A DNA stretch of 64,000 nucleotides from Phlebotomus papatasi (GCF_024763615.1 NC_077222.1:26598001-26662000), one strand, 5' to 3'. Positions 32,822 to 45,472 are shown, numbered from the stretch's first letter. Notes: a model not told the origin generated them from the sequence alone. Program-made: numbers and translations.

Positions 32822-33216
32822 ATGTCAATAAGTCAAGTGGTAGAGCACTCGCTCTACAATGTAAGTGTCCCGGGTTCGAATCCCCTTTAGGTCACCAGGA
32901 GTTTTTCTGGAGTTAAAGGCGTTCGGATTGGATCCAGTGAGCTTCATTGCAATTGATTCCACGGACATGGGACTGACAACTTCATCCTGTACAAGAAAAA
33001 ATAGTAATGCATCTCTAGAAATCCCCTTGCGGGAAGGCCTTGTTCCTTTATGGCAGAGGCGTGCAAGAACCGTTGAAACCGAATAAACGTCAAATGAAAC
33101 ATGTACGTCAATGGTCAAAACGCTACCAGAACAAACTTTTTTTGACGTTTATTCGGTTTTCAACGGTTCTTGCACACCTCTGCTTTATGGAATGTTGTGC
33201 CAGCATTATTATTATC
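32822..33216 (+). mobile_element. tRNA-derived SINE, interrupted by a hAT-type MITE
   Basis: The head has A-box-like AAGTGGTAGAGCACTCGCTC and a perfect B box GGTTCGAATCC (about 32874-32884). The body includes CCTTGCGGGAAGGCCTTGTT and GGAATGTTGTGCCAGC and ends in an (ATT)n tail (about 33203-33216). The 129-bp MITE at 33054-33182 splits the body at CTTTATGG. The tRNA-like fold is not intact. Confidence 0.75.
33054..33182. mobile_element. hAT-type MITE, copy 1 (129 bp)
   Basis: Inverted ends CAGAGGCGTGCAAGAACCG and CGGTTCTTGCACACCTCTG with arms of about 40 bp, and a perfect 8-bp target duplication CTTTATGG (33046-33053, 33183-33190). CAGAG termini with 8-bp duplications are characteristic of hAT transposons. 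It interrupts a SINE, so it is younger than that SINE. Confidence 0.88.
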
Positions 33217-33346
33217 ATTAAGGCGTCTACACATTGCGTTTTTGACAGAAATTTGACGTTTCCCCCTACAACGCTGCAGGGAATTTCCTTCAAAAAAGCA
33301 ATTTTTGACAAAAATTGCTCCCAATGTGTAGACGTAGAGGCCATTA
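33217..33346. mobile_element. MITE family M2, copy 3
   Basis: Ends AAGGCGTCTACACATTGCG and CCCAATGTGTAGACGTAG; interior TTTTTGACAGAAATTTGACG. It starts immediately after the SINE tail. Confidence 0.7.
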
Positions 33347-33679
33347 GTAAAAAAAAAATGCTGTAATTTTAAAAATCACAAAAATTCTTGAAATATTTTA
33401 TTTATTTCTATTATGCAGTTGCTTTTTTTTCTAACACATTTCATCTGAATAATCACAAAATTTATAACGGATTTTCTCAAATTGTTCTGTTCTCGATTAA
33501 ACGTATAAACTATAAACGTAATCAAATTCCTAATTAAAAAAAGTCAAACCGAATTTTATCAATCCGAAATTTATGTTTGACAAAGCCTTTTCCCAATAAG
33601 CATCGTATTCCAATTCTTGGACAAGAAGTTACTCAACAAAAGTTAAACTCCTCGACAAAAGTACCCAGTACCAGTGGAA

Positions 33680-34320
33680 AATCGATATAGGAAATATTAA
33701 AAGTCTGGAGGAGAAAAGTCGTCTACCGTTTATATTTCCGTGTGATGCACTCGAGGAGAGAGAGCTTTCCGTTGTCGGTGGTCAGAAGAAGTGGCGAGAT
33801 GAGTGGAATAAAGGTGAATTCCATAAAACACCGCACAAGGATTATCGAGTGCAGAGTGCAGGAAGTGAGAGGGAGCAAGTGATACTCGTAGCACATATAA
33901 GTAGCATATAAAAGTTGTTGACGTCGAAGGGCTCCTCCAAGAGCTCTCAACTCTCCAGAGTCTCATTGACCGACGGAGCTGGAGGATCCTTGTCTCTCAC
34001 GCGCGCACTTTTCATCCTCGACCTGTCCCTCCTGACTCACTTTTTCAATTCTTCCGTTGCCAGATTTCTTCTGCACACACAACTTCCTCAGCATCCTGAA
34101 AACTGCCCGTGTCTTTTAGCGTTTCACCTAAAGTTGCTTTTTCTTTTTTTTTTTTACTCGCGCAACACATTTCCCATCCATTTGTTTATTTTCCTCTTGA
34201 TATTTTGGAGTCTGTGCAATTATTTTAATTGCTTTTCACCCTCGTTGGCACAATGTTTGTTTTTCATCCTGAAAATTACATGGGAAAATTCTCCGTGGTG
34301 GACACTGTGACAGAGTTTTA
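33680..34320 (+). promoter_or_regulatory. Candidate core promoter with TATA box
   Basis: A GC-richer island of about 640 bp in AT-rich DNA. TATAAAAG at 33907-33914 is followed about 25-45 bp downstream by pyrimidine- and CTC-rich sequence suited to a start site. It could be a distal promoter or non-coding first exon of scro (coding starts 8.3 kb downstream). The 131-codon ORF at 33915-34310 is Leu/Phe-rich with no domain and is not credited. Confidence 0.3.
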
Positions 34321-34707
34321 GCAAAGTTACCTTGTACAAAGTTTTATGATTTTCTATTTTAAAAAAAAATATTAGAGAGAGTAAAATAATTTAAAAATGT
34401 AATGTTCCAAAATAATTTTAAAGAGACGAAAATATTTTAATGGTAAAGTTATCACGAGTCATCTAAACTCTAACTTAACTGTAGTCTGTTTAAAAGCTAT
34501 TTTCCTCAATTTTGAAATAAATTATTAAGCCTTAATCCTTAATCCTTAAATAGATCTTTGACAGCTACTTCCTATTCTGTCTGATTAAGATTTTTAATTT
34601 TAAAATACCGAATTTTTTAAAGATTTCTTTAACTTTAACTAGAACTGATCGGAAATACCTTTCAAACCTTTAAATGAATGAAGAAATGAAGTGCCATTAG
34701 GGCTATA

Positions 34708-35134
34708 GGGTAAGTGTGCCAAATTCCGACCAGCTTGCAATTTCGGCCACCTTTTTTGTTCCTCGAATTTCCATGAACTTTTAGATTTTACGTACTCTAG
34801 AGATTATACAATGCAAAAGAATAACAAAAAACGTAGCTTCGACAAACAAGATGACGTGAAAAAGATATTGGAAGAATTCCTGAAGGGCAAGGAACTATGA
34901 GAATGAAGGTGGCCAAAATAGGGCACCAAAGCTATGTCTATATTTTTATTCATTTTAAAATGTATTTAGAATGATTTTAGAATACATAAAGACGGTAAAC
35001 TCTTTACAAGATTCCAACAACACTCTTACAAAAGAAAGAATAAAAAAATATCAATTTGTATTTAAAATATAACATTTCAAACTTGAGACTTTGACGCTTG
35101 CATGCAACTATGCCGAAATTTGACACACTTACCC
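34708..35134. mobile_element. MITE family M4, copy 2
   Basis: TA-flanked, ends GGGTAAGTGTGCCAAATTCC and GAAATTTGACACACTTACCC. Internal order matches the copy at 7390. It is in inverted orientation to the copy at 37708. Confidence 0.8.
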
Positions 35135-37707
35135 TAAGACTTATTGAGAAAATTAATTTAGAATAAGTAACTCCCGCCCTATTCATTGAAATATTTATCA
35201 ATGTGATTCAAACATTTTTTACACAAATTATAAGCAATGAAAAAATTCATTTGCTGGATAATTCTGCACCGGTCTCCCCTAGCCTTTAGTATAGAAACGT
35301 ATTTTTTTATTTCACCACTGACTTGAATCCTAAAGCGTCAGTTATCTCAGAATTGAGAGGATTAGAGGAAAGTTCTCTCGCTTAGAACGTTCATGCCATC
35401 TAATAACATGAATTTTCTTTTATTTTTCCTAAGAGATTTTACTTAATTATCACATAATTATTAATAAAATTGATAATAAGGTAACTAATATTTAATATAA
35501 ATGTGTAAGTCTCTTTAGAAAAGTAAAAGAAAATTCACATTATTCGAACACTGAGAGAAATCCGAAAAAGTTAAAATAACATTCCGGAAATGTTAATTTT
35601 ACCCTGCAGTATTGATCCGAAATTGGTATAAATATTATGCTTTTTAGGTGTATTAGGGGTTAAAGTTACCCTTTTCCATGTAAATTTTACCCATTAAAAA
35701 TGTGTAAAATGAACATTAAAAAATGTTGATATATTTTTACACCTAAAAAGTGTTAAAGTTATTAGGAAAAAAAATTTAATCGCATCCCCATTTTTTTCTC
35801 AGTGAAGGCATGAACGTTCGAAGCGAGAATACTTTCCCCTATCGATTATCCCTTATTCCTGATCCGCATGAAGCGCATCAAATATATGCTAATTATGCAA
35901 TTCTTAATAAATTTATTTGCATCTCAATAAATGCAAACTCTGTACCTCTTCTAAGCATTTTTGACGGTTAAGAAAATATATCGATCTCTAAATACTTCCT
36001 TGGTCGCACTCTCAAATCTTATTAGATCCATATCAGTTTTAAAACAAGATTTCATTCATTCTCAAATCAATCGAAAAGCAACTCTTATAAATATTTGCTT
36101 CATTCCATCTTGGAGTGGCATCTTGGGCTTCATTGCCCGCCTCCACATATGATCTCTATGCCAGAAATTTAGAGATCCGATCAGTTGTTTGTACTTGGCA
36201 CACACGGGAGCGAATTGAAGCACATCTTGAGGACCCTTCCTTTTGCCACTCGCCTTTAGACCTCCCGTTGATTTTTGCATTCTCCGAGTGCCTTACAGTT
36301 ACGCAATGTCTCTAAAATCAGAAAATTTTACAACAAAAAAATCCATTCTGACGCAATTACGTACTGTAGAAAAATATTATTCTATCGCAATTTATTTATT
36401 GTTTACTTACGGCAGAATTTGGTTGTTTGAAATTGCCGAAAAAGCAAATTGAAACTTTGTGCCTGATGGAATATAATATAAATAAAATACAACATTTTCT
36501 CTTATAGCTGAGATACTTGAGGATTTTCCCATTTCGACGGCAGACAGAGATAAAATGTTATTAAAAAAAATCCTCAACAAGATTCCCAATGACAAAATTT
36601 AAGGTGAAATTCAGAAGTTAAAATGTTATACTCGTGTCTTAATCAATCAATAGAAATATTCAGGATTAATTTTTAATTTTATTCTAATAGCACGACTGAA
36701 ATCATCATCATCAACATAAAGATTAAGAAATTTAAATTATGAAAATGTGTTATTCAACTTATAACGTTTTTAAAATGTTACACAGAACGTATTTGAAATT
36801 TCGCCGTATATCAATTGTATTTCTGCACAAAACATTCATAAAGTGCAATTAATTATAAAGATTAAATTTGTCTTCAGACTTTAGTTTTAGCTGAGTTTCC
36901 GAAGGTATCAAAATTCTAAAAAGGAAACAATTTTATTATTAGATTACCAGATTATAAAATGGATCATTGGCCCATAATAATCAAATTATGACTCAAAATT
37001 TTTTGAAACAATTTTGACTGATAAGAAATTAGAGATGTTAAACCATATGGCTATAAGCCTTATCTAAAGCCGATATAACACGCTTCAGACTGTAGGTTTA
37101 ATTCAGTTCCTGAAGATCTTTAAATTAAAAATAATAACAAGATTTTTTAAAGTGTAATAAATTTTTTGTCCCTGGTAGTAATTTCTAACCAAACATTTTT
37201 CTAAAAACCCTGGAAAACCAATTTTATTGGTTTTCTAAGTTTTCTCTAACAGGTCATTTGTCTTTAATAATCCAATCCTAAAATAAAAATTAATTAAAAA
37301 TGTTTAAAAACTAATTTAACAATTTAAAGCTAAAACATAGTTTACATAATAGACAGAATATAGAAAGAACTTAACAAATTTTATGTTAGTTTTTATTTTT
37401 ATAAAAAATGGATTTTTAGGATACAATTTAATAGCAAGAAAGGTAAAAGAAAAATTTTATTAACAATTGCTGATTAGGATAAACGTCATTCGCAAATGTA
37501 TTAAATCTTCATAATTTTGAACAAAATTATTCAACACGTAATTTGTTGTCGGATAATCAGTTCTGTCTGATAAATCATAATACAATAAATTATCCTTCTA
37601 CTATTTATCTGATAATGTTTATAAGAACAATATGCCAAAAAATTGTTTAAAGCTACATTTGAAACAATTTTAATTTATTCAGTTTTATTTCATATTTCGG
37701 CCTCATA
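35135..37707. other. Intergenic, no gene recognised
   Basis: AT-rich. A patch at about 35570-35800 has repeated GTTAAA/TTTTACCC motifs; a slightly more GC-rich patch at about 36100-36310 has short ORFs on both strands. Neither is supported as a gene. Confidence 0.5.
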
Positions 37708-38132
37708 GGGCAAAGTGTTCCAAATTTCGGCATAGTTGCATGCAAGCGCCAAAGTCTCAAGTTTGAAATGTAATATTTTTAATACAAATTGATGTTTTTA
37801 TTTTTTTATTTAAGTTATGTTCTTTGGAACCTTTTAGACAGTTTATCGTCTTTTTTTCTGTAAAATCATTCTTAATACATTTTAAAATGAATAAAAATAT
37901 AAACATAGCTTTAGTGCCCTATTTCGGCCACTTTCATTCTCATAGTTTCTTGCCCTTCAGGAACTCTTCCAATGTCTTTTTCACGTCATCTCGGGTGTCG
38001 AAGCTATATTTTTTGTTATTCTTTCGCATTGTATAGTCACTAGAGTATGCAAAAACTAAAAATTCATGGAAATTCGAGGAACAAAAAAGGTAGTCACAAT
38101 TGCAAACTGGCGGGAATTTTGCACACTTACCC
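37708..38132. mobile_element. MITE family M4, copy 3 (inverted)
   Basis: Reverse orientation relative to the copies at 7390 and 34708. Internal segments such as AACATAGCTTTAGTGCCCTA are complementary to those copies. Confidence 0.8.
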
Positions 38133-38370
38133 TAAGTTATTTTAGAATATTTAACCAATTCACATTTTTTTGTGAAAAATATTGTTAAATAGAAAAAGTA
38201 ATTTTGCCCAAAGTAAATCGTAAAGCAGTAGATTAATTATTACCGTTACTCTACCACCGTGTTTTTTTTTTTGAAAATACATTCTAAAAGAAAATTTAAA
38301 GTTAAATAAATTAATTTAAAAAGTTAAAATAAAATTTGATCTCTACACGGTTACCTGTTTTTCATAAAAA

Positions 38371-38396
38371 ATAAATAAATAAATAAATAAATAAAA
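38371..38396. repeat. (AAAT)n microsatellite
   Basis: About six AAAT units in a row. Confidence 0.9.
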
Positions 38397-38427
38397 TAGT
38401 TTACAATGTCTATGCGGTCATAGTATA

Positions 38428-38947
38428 TCCCTTTAACGACGAGACAGTTTTCGTGGACCGAAAATTAGAAATAAAAATGAAACCCATTAAGAAAATTAGT
38501 AAAAGGTCTAACATCTAGGCTTAGAAAATCCAACAGTATCTAATTCGGTGTATTTTTTACCTCTATAAACGATAGGGACAAAAATAGCCCAAAAAATTAA
38601 GTAATTTTTCTGAAAATACCAATTAATGATAATATTCACTCTAATGAAAAATATTATGTTTGAGTATTGTAGTTTCTTGTTCCAAAACGGTTTTGCTTAA
38701 AAAAATTGGAATTACAAAAAATATTTAAAATTAATTTTCATTATGAGAATTTAAAAATTCGTCAGTTTTTGAGCTTAAAAATTTACTATATATATAGCAA
38801 ATAGTTGGAGACTTGCAAAAATATCCTAGATTCCTTCAATCCTCTACTTTCCAATTACGTACAAGCATAAGGAAAAAATAACTTCAGGTAGTCAGGAAAA
38901 ATTATTTTCTTTATGGGACACCGGTGTTCCAATCGTCCTTGAAGGGA
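38428..38947. mobile_element. MITE family M6, copy 1
   Basis: Ends CCCTTTAACGACGAGACAG and CAATCGTCCTTGAAGGG. It shares the internal AAAAACGGTTTTGCTTAAAAA-type block and GGGACACCGGTGTTCC with the copy at 45473. Confidence 0.7.
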
Positions 38948-39622
38948 TAAAGGCATTCGCCAATAAGTCTTACGGTAGGAAAGGTAAAAAAAGGCTGAAA
39001 ATGTTATGGATTTTGAAAAAAAACCTAATTCTGATTCAAAAACGTTAAATGATAATATTTTGGTACCTTATAATCAAACTCTTCGAAATAACTTATAGAT
39101 TTAAGTTACTTGTCTTCAGACAAGGGGTTTTAGCCATATTGTTGAACTACTCTATTTTTGATAAAGCAAGGTTTTGAAGAAATTATGGCTTATCAAGGAT
39201 AAATTATGACAAAAATTGCTTATTTAAATTTTAAATTTCCATTTGGGTTTTGGACTTACTGGTTTTACTAACAAATAAACGAATGGACTAATTTAAAAAA
39301 TACTTTTTTTTTTTTCAAATCAATAATTTAGAAGACTATCCACCAAGTTGATTTTTTTCATAAAATTTCGAATTATGGTTTAATCGCATCTTTTGCCAAT
39401 TATGCATCTATGGAATGTACCCAACGGAGATATCGACTTTGATTGAATTACGGCATCACATGTTCCAATAGATTAATGATAAGACAAGTACAAAATCAAA
39501 CCCGATTAGCTGATATTAAGAAATTTAAATTTTAGTTTGTTGAGCTTGTACTTCAATTGGATTGACCAACGTTTTATTAGTGGATTAGTATTTTCCTTAG
39601 GGCCTACCTAAATTACAAAATA

Positions 39623-40134
39623 CAGTGCCCGCTTTCTAATCCAGATAGATTTTTTGAATTTGTTCAACGTCTCGAAAATATAATACGAGATTTTTTTGTA
39701 GAATTAGAATAAAAGTTTTAAAGAACATTAAATTGCTATATGCTATTATACTTCATTTATTAACACTAAACCTACCGAACGTTTTTGCTCGTTTTTCGGT
39801 CAAATGTCAAACCGCAGTAGGGTAGGATACTCAACAAATTTGTCTCGGAAAAGAGAAAAAAATTAAAATGTAAACATTTAAAAAAATATATTACATGCAT
39901 ATTTTAAGAAATTTATAAACTTTGATAGCGACATTGTACCGTTTAAGTATGTGTTAATTTGAAAGCGGGTAATATAACCTGGTTTTGGTAGGTTTAGTGT
40001 TAAACAAAAACATAATAAGATAATTCATTTTCATTGGTGAAGACACATGCATACATGACCTCCAAAATTATTTTAAATGTAACCGTCGATAACTCGTCCG
40101 GATTACGCCGATCCGGATTAGAGAGCGGGCACTG
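39623..40134. mobile_element. Pogo/Tc1-like MITE, with another element nested inside
   Basis: Ends CAGTGCCCGCTTTCTAATCC and GGATTAGAGAGCGGGCACTG form a near-perfect 20-bp inverted repeat, flanked by TA at 39621-39622 and 40135-40136. The element at 39764-39999 is inserted in it. Confidence 0.82.
39764..39999. mobile_element. piggyBac-type MITE flanked by TTAA
   Basis: Ends CACTAAACCTACCGAAC and GTTTTGGTAGGTTTAGTG, with TTAA on both sides (39760-39763, 40000-40003). TTAA duplication is the hallmark of piggyBac-type insertion. The superfamily is inferred from that alone. Confidence 0.65.
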
Positions 40135-40221
40135 TATCTGAATTCCAGTTATACTAAAACTTTATTTATTGTAAGTTCAATTATTTAAAGCTTATCAAAA
40201 CCATTTAGTCAGACCGTAGAT

Positions 40222-40350
40222 CAGAGGTGTGCAAGAACCGTTGAAACCGAATAAACGACAAAATAAGTTTGTTCAAGTAGCGTTTTGACCACTGACGTAC
40301 AAGTTTCTTTTGACGTTTTTTCGGTTTCAAACGGTTCTTGCACACCTCTG
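40222..40350. mobile_element. hAT-type MITE, copy 2 (129 bp)
   Basis: Same length and ends as the copy at 33054 (CAGAGGTGTGCAAGAACCG ... CGGTTCTTGCACACCTCTG), with a perfect 8-bp duplication CCGTAGAT (40214-40221, 40351-40358). Confidence 0.9.
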
Positions 40351-40479
40351 CCGTAGATCCTAAAATTCGAATATCGTAGATACCAACGGTGCTGAATACT
40401 TAAAAAGTGCAGAAGGATAAGATCGTCTATTAAATTGGTGCTCGTTCGAAAATTGACTCTACTAAGCACTTGCATGCAC

Positions 40480-42209
40480 ACAATTGAAAAGGACTCCTTA
40501 GAAACTGAAATGGAAAATCCTAGTTGGAATGCGTCTCATCTGCGCAATTTTCCCTCCATTTGATCCTTCGCGACGGGCTATGGCTTTTGTGTCGAAAATA
40601 CCTGATGGAAATTAAATTGCAGCAAAATGATGAATTTCCGCTTTCTCTGCTCCAAGGATTTTGCCTCGTACACCAGAAAACTCCCCATAAAGTCCCTGAA
40701 GATGCGGAGTTGGAAATCCACCCGTTCTAAATTGCCTGTGATTGGGAGGGTGAGCGGTGGTTTGGGGTATTCTGGGTTCCTCTTCTTGCATATGTTACTG
40801 GTGAGTGTGTCAGAAAGCAGTATTTTTCTGCACAAGAGTCCTCTTTTTTTTATTATATTCCTTGCCAGGAGGGAAGATTGTTGGTGTATGTGTGTGCATA
40901 TGAGGAAAATCCTCGAAATTCTGGTATTCTGTAGTGAGTATCTGGCGTGTGTGTTGAGACTCAAGTGCCGTCCAGGGGGTACATAGCACCAAAACCAATT
41001 GCCATCGAAATCACTCACAGACCCAATCTGGTTGGATAGCATCATCGAAAGCCCCGCCTGCGTGGAGAGAGCTTCACAGTTGGAGTGCAAGAAGAGTGCT
41101 TATGGTTCGGCGACTCTTGTATATTTGAAGCTGGGATGTTTCCCATGCCATACCCTCCTTATATACCATCGATGACATTCTCTACGGGTATACAAGGAGA
41201 GAGAGACGCTTCAGCTGCTGGGTTTTTGGGCAAAAACAGGAGGTGAGGATGAATGTAGGATAATGCCTGTCGTTCCATGGGTGTCAGGAGGACCCTGCTT
41301 TTGCACATAAGCACAGAGGGGTATTGGGTTTTTTGTGCAGTTGCGGCAGTGCTGGAGAACGAGGGATCTCCTCTCTCTCCCAAATGGCAAAGGTGTGTAC
41401 TTAGCTTGTCGACGCCCCGACTTCTCGTCATCATCCTATACACGGCAGCGACTATACAACAAGGCAAAAAGTGGTGTTCATATGGATCTGGAGTGCTATC
41501 ACAAGCAATCTGAGAAGCACTCGTCCTCAGTACTGTGTAGACCTCTTGTTTCATTTGACGGACTTTTGTGTCGAGTGGCCACCATCCAAAAATCCTTCAG
41601 AGGTGTTCAATTTTGTTATTGTTATTAATTTTTCATACAACCACAATATTTTTTTTTACATCTTCTACCTTCAACCATCAAACTGGATCTCTGAAAAATC
41701 TCCTTATAGAGAACCAGGCCACAAGCCTTACAACAAGCATGGCCAATTGATTTTCAAACAACAAAGGATCATACAAGAAGTTATGAGAACTATTCAGTGG
41801 AGGAGTGTGGATCTTTTATCCTTATCATTCTTAAACATATCCATCCAGTGACATTGACAACAAAAAAAACAAGAATAAGGATTGTGCATCTGCAAAATAT
41901 TCCTATCGAGGAATTGTCGAAGTACTTTTGTGAATTAAATCAAGGAATTTTAAACTAGGATAATTAACGGTTAACGTGTTTTTAAGAACAAAAATTAGTG
42001 ATTTATCTCTAGTACAAGTGAAAGAAAAAACCAATCCTCCAATGTGGAGGACAAAGCAGTGGAATTAACCCCTAATGGATATATACAAATTTTCGTGAAC
42101 ATAAACCAGGTTTTAGTGAAGTGCTTTTAGTCCTCTTATAAAAGTGTTGTGAGTAAAGAGCGCACGAACGCAAAGAGAGCACGAAAGTGGTAAATCACCT
42201 TCGTGACGC
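40480..42209 (+). promoter_or_regulatory. scro: scro 5' flank and probable 5' UTR
   Basis: About 1.7 kb of more GC-rich sequence leading to the scro start codon. Several ORFs lie on both strands but none has a recognisable domain. An in-frame TGA two codons before the ATG (42204-42206) closes the frame. The start site and any upstream exon cannot be fixed from sequence alone. Confidence 0.45.
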
Positions 42210-42490
42210 ATGTCCACTACACTGGCCACCACAAATTCTGGAGCCTTTCCAGAGGATCCCGATCAGGAACATGGGCTCCTGCCCGATCTAAATGGTGTGG
42301 ACTTGGTTATGAGCTTGTCGCCCAAGCACAATCATCATCACAGTCTCACGAGTCTCCAGCACTTGCAGTCACTTCAGCACAATTCACTCCACAGTCACTC
42401 TACACCCTTCTCAGTCACGGATATTCTAAGTCCCATCGAGGAGTCATATAGGAAGTTAGAACTTAGCGCAAATCCGCCTTCGCCTTACAG
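42210..42490 (+). CDS. scro: scarecrow (NK-2/Nkx2.1-type homeobox), coding exon 1
   Basis: Encodes residues 1-93 plus two bases of codon 94 and ends at a GT donor (AG/GTTCGT). The protein begins MSTTLATTNSGAFPEDPDQE. The diagnostic part is the TN (tinman) motif region FSVTDILSPIEESYRK (about 67-82), which recruits Groucho-type co-repressors in NK-2 factors, followed by LELSANPPSPYR. A His/Ser/Leu-rich stretch (about 40-64) precedes the TN motif. Scro is a nuclear transcription factor of the head and nervous system in flies, orthologous to vertebrate Nkx2.1. The ATG is supported by an in-frame TGA two codons upstream. Assignment as scro rather than vnd rests on exons 2 and 3. Confidence 0.88.
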
Positions 42491-42546
42491 GTTCGTGGTC
42501 CCATACAAGTGCTTTTTTTGTTTTCCAATATAGGGTCGAAAAAATA

Positions 42547-42717
42547 CCGTAGATTTGGGTGACTGCACTCCGGTGGTGACTTTGACTTTACACTCATGCT
42601 TTTCTTAAGCTTTTCTTTAATTCTAGCATTTAAGGATGATCTTTTGACCATTCTTAAGTCCTAGAATTAAAGTAAAGCTTTCGAAAAACAGGCGTGCAAT
42701 GTCATCCGCATCTACGG
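42547..42717. mobile_element. MITE family M9, copy 2
   Basis: TA-flanked; ends CCGTAGATTTGGGTGAC and GTCATCCGCATCTACGG pair imperfectly. An inner palindromic core (TTCTTAAGCTTTTC, TTCTAGCATTTAAGG) matches part of the copy at 2709. Confidence 0.6.
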
Positions 42718-42772
42718 TAACCATTAGCACTTTAAGAACTTGTGTTATGACCCATTGGTACCCTATTCTGTA

Positions 42773-43608
42773 GGGGAGACTGGGGCAAAAAGTCACAAAA
42801 CGGATATATCATTTTTTTACAAGCTACCCGAGCACCTCCAAAATTTCTAATTAGCACAGTTTTATAGGAAATTTACCGCTCTATAACTCTGTGAAAGCCA
42901 TTTTCCTCTATTTTTTAAGGAAATATATTTATTGAGCCATTTTCTAAAATGTAATTTTGTGATCATTCTCAAAAATGCTGGGGCAAATAGTATCAGGCAT
43001 AAGATACTATCACATTTTGATTCGCTTTATTACGGGATACCGTAAATTTAAGTAAAATACCTAAATTACATATTTTTATAGGAAATTTATTCTTCTACAC
43101 CTTTGTAAAACACCATTTTCTCTATCTGAGCGAGAAAAACGTATTTTAAGCTATTTTACAAAAAAACACAAAAGACTGCAAATCGTTTGACCAATGCAAA
43201 AACAAGCGGCGACACATAGCATTGACGTTTCTTTTCACAGTGGGACATATCAGAAATTGTTTCGGTTTTTGGTACTTTTTGCTCCATAGCCCTTGTTACT
43301 TTTTACCCCAAGTGGTCGTTTTTAATAAAAGGATTTCTGCAGAAAAGTATCTTTGTAAAATTCTAAAATAGATAGCAGATTCGTATTCAAAGAATATCCA
43401 GATAATTTGGGAAATATTCACCAGTGCATCAAATTTATTATAAGTAGCTAATAATTGATATCTTCTGCACGGAAAATATTTCAAAAATAGGGATAAAAAT
43501 TTCGATATTTTTTATTTTCTAAATTCCTTGTTCAAATTCTAACAAACTTACGACATTGAAGAAGACTTATGGCGATTTCGATTTGTGACTTTTTGCCCCA
43601 GTCTCCAA
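42773..43608. mobile_element. MITE family M3, copy a
   Basis: About 836 bp with ends GGGGAGACTGGGGCAAAAAG and CTTTTTGCCCCAGTCTCC. Internal blocks ACAAGCTACCCGAGC and TAAAAGGA recur in the same orientation at 54663, and a further GGGGCAAATAGTA block occurs in both. Confidence 0.8.
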
Positions 43609-45472
43609 TACCGTTTCGGATATAAAATTTGAACACCTCTATCTTTGAAGGAAAAGGTGGATTAATAAAAAAATATATTACTTGTATTTTAAAAGATACG
43701 TTAAATAAATTTCAACATTTTAACGAAATTGCCAACAAATGTCCCCTGCCGAATAGATCTTACTTCTTCTTTGGAATCTTAGTGACAAAATTGTTTCGAT
43801 CACTAAAAACCTAAATTTCGTCAGAAAATTTTATTAATAGAAAAAATTTTAGTCTTGCAAAAATGCATTACATAGCTTTCTCAAAATTTGTATAATGATT
43901 TTCATCTTTTATGCCCCCGGTGTACCTTTTATATTAACCAGAAAAATTTCATGAAATCCAAATTTTATGTGATCATCGAGAAAAATTCAATTTAGATTCG
44001 ACTGTGAACATTATTTGAACATTATTCAAGGTGTTTGAGAAAGAGAGGGTTAAAAATTTAATTTCATGAAATATTCCTGATCTAAAAAGTGCGACGGTGG
44101 CATAAAATTTCAAACTGTCTGCAAATCAGACGTTATTTTTTTGCTGGTCAAATTTTATTTTATACCGACCAAAAGATCACAGCCAAAGTTAGTGTTAGAT
44201 GGGAGGAATTCAAAATCTCGCAATCTCACTTCCTTTCAGTGAAAAAAAAGGAAAGCGTAAAAAAGAAATAGTGGAAATGAAGTAGTGCAAAAGTCTGAAA
44301 CGGTTCAACCCAAAAGAATTGTTTGGCTAGAAATTTCTTAAACAAAAAAATCGAACTCAGTTTTTGAACTCGGTCTAATTCTATTAACGGTTTAAGAGTT
44401 AACAAAAACGTTTTTTCTTAATAAAAAGATAGATATATTAAATATAAAGGAAGATTATTTTAGCAATTTGTAAAGGATATTGTTCGTTTAAAAAAAAAAC
44501 GTGAAAAATAAATTTTAGATTTCAAATTAAAAAAAATGGAATGGGTAATCATGAATATTCCGACATTTAAAAGAAAAATAAAGTAATAAATTGAATACAG
44601 AAATATGTGTATTAAAACAGGAAGAATTTTCGTATCTGAACGAATCGCTGAGTTATCACGCAAGAACGGTTGAAATCTTAAATATTAGTGTGGACCGTAA
44701 CAAACTTTTGATCGATGAAATGTTGCATTATTTGTTTTTAAATTAATTTTATTATGATAATGGAACACTTTTTCAATTGAGTGAAATTCAATCGATTGAA
44801 ATTTTACCTCTTACTTACTAATTGTGTTATTTATGCACAAACATTTCTGTTTTGTTATGTTATTAAAAAAAGAGCCACGACAAGATATAATAATAAAATA
44901 TTAAAGAGATATTTTAGAAATCTAAATTGTTTTAATTTAAAAACTCTTTGAATTTGGACGATATGATATTCACTCTTAAGCGGCAAAGAACAGATTTAAA
45001 GGTTTAGTTAAAATTAAAATGTGCGAAAGTGACTGTAAAATAATCTTATTTGATCCGTAAATCTTTGAAAATAGAACGTAAACGTAATACCGAAACATGT
45101 TTTCTTTTTTCTAACTATCAAATATTAAGTTCCCAATTTTACGTGATTTTTCTTCAACCCACTTCCATGCTTTTAATACACATAAAAACTTCTTAATTTT
45201 CTTTATGAAATAAAATAAAATAGAAATTATAAGAATTATAGAGACTTCATCGAGATTGATCATTATCTTTAAGAGAGTTGACCAAACTTTTGATTGATTT
45301 ATCTGAATGATCAGTCTCTGCGATCATTCGGAATTTTAAATTTTGTTCTAATAAGTAATTAGTTTGAAATTTAAAGACAGTTTAGTCGTATGAAATTAGT
45401 TACAGGATAAAATTTAAAATGTTTAACAACAAAGAATTCCCAATAAATCGATAAAAATCGTACGCTTATTAA

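Noticed and set aside
32822..32900. Possible functional tRNA gene
   Set aside because: B box is perfect but the acceptor stem and anticodon stem do not pair; body and (ATT)n tail show it is a SINE.
33915..34310. 131-codon ORF in the TATA-containing island
   Set aside because: Leu/Phe-rich low-complexity C-terminal half and no homology recognised; a non-coding promoter or 5' UTR fits better.
40578..41554. Several overlapping ORFs upstream of scro (for example 170 and 131 codons, minus strand)
   Set aside because: They occur on both strands in a GC-richer stretch and show no domain, so they look like chance frames in scro regulatory or 5' UTR sequence.
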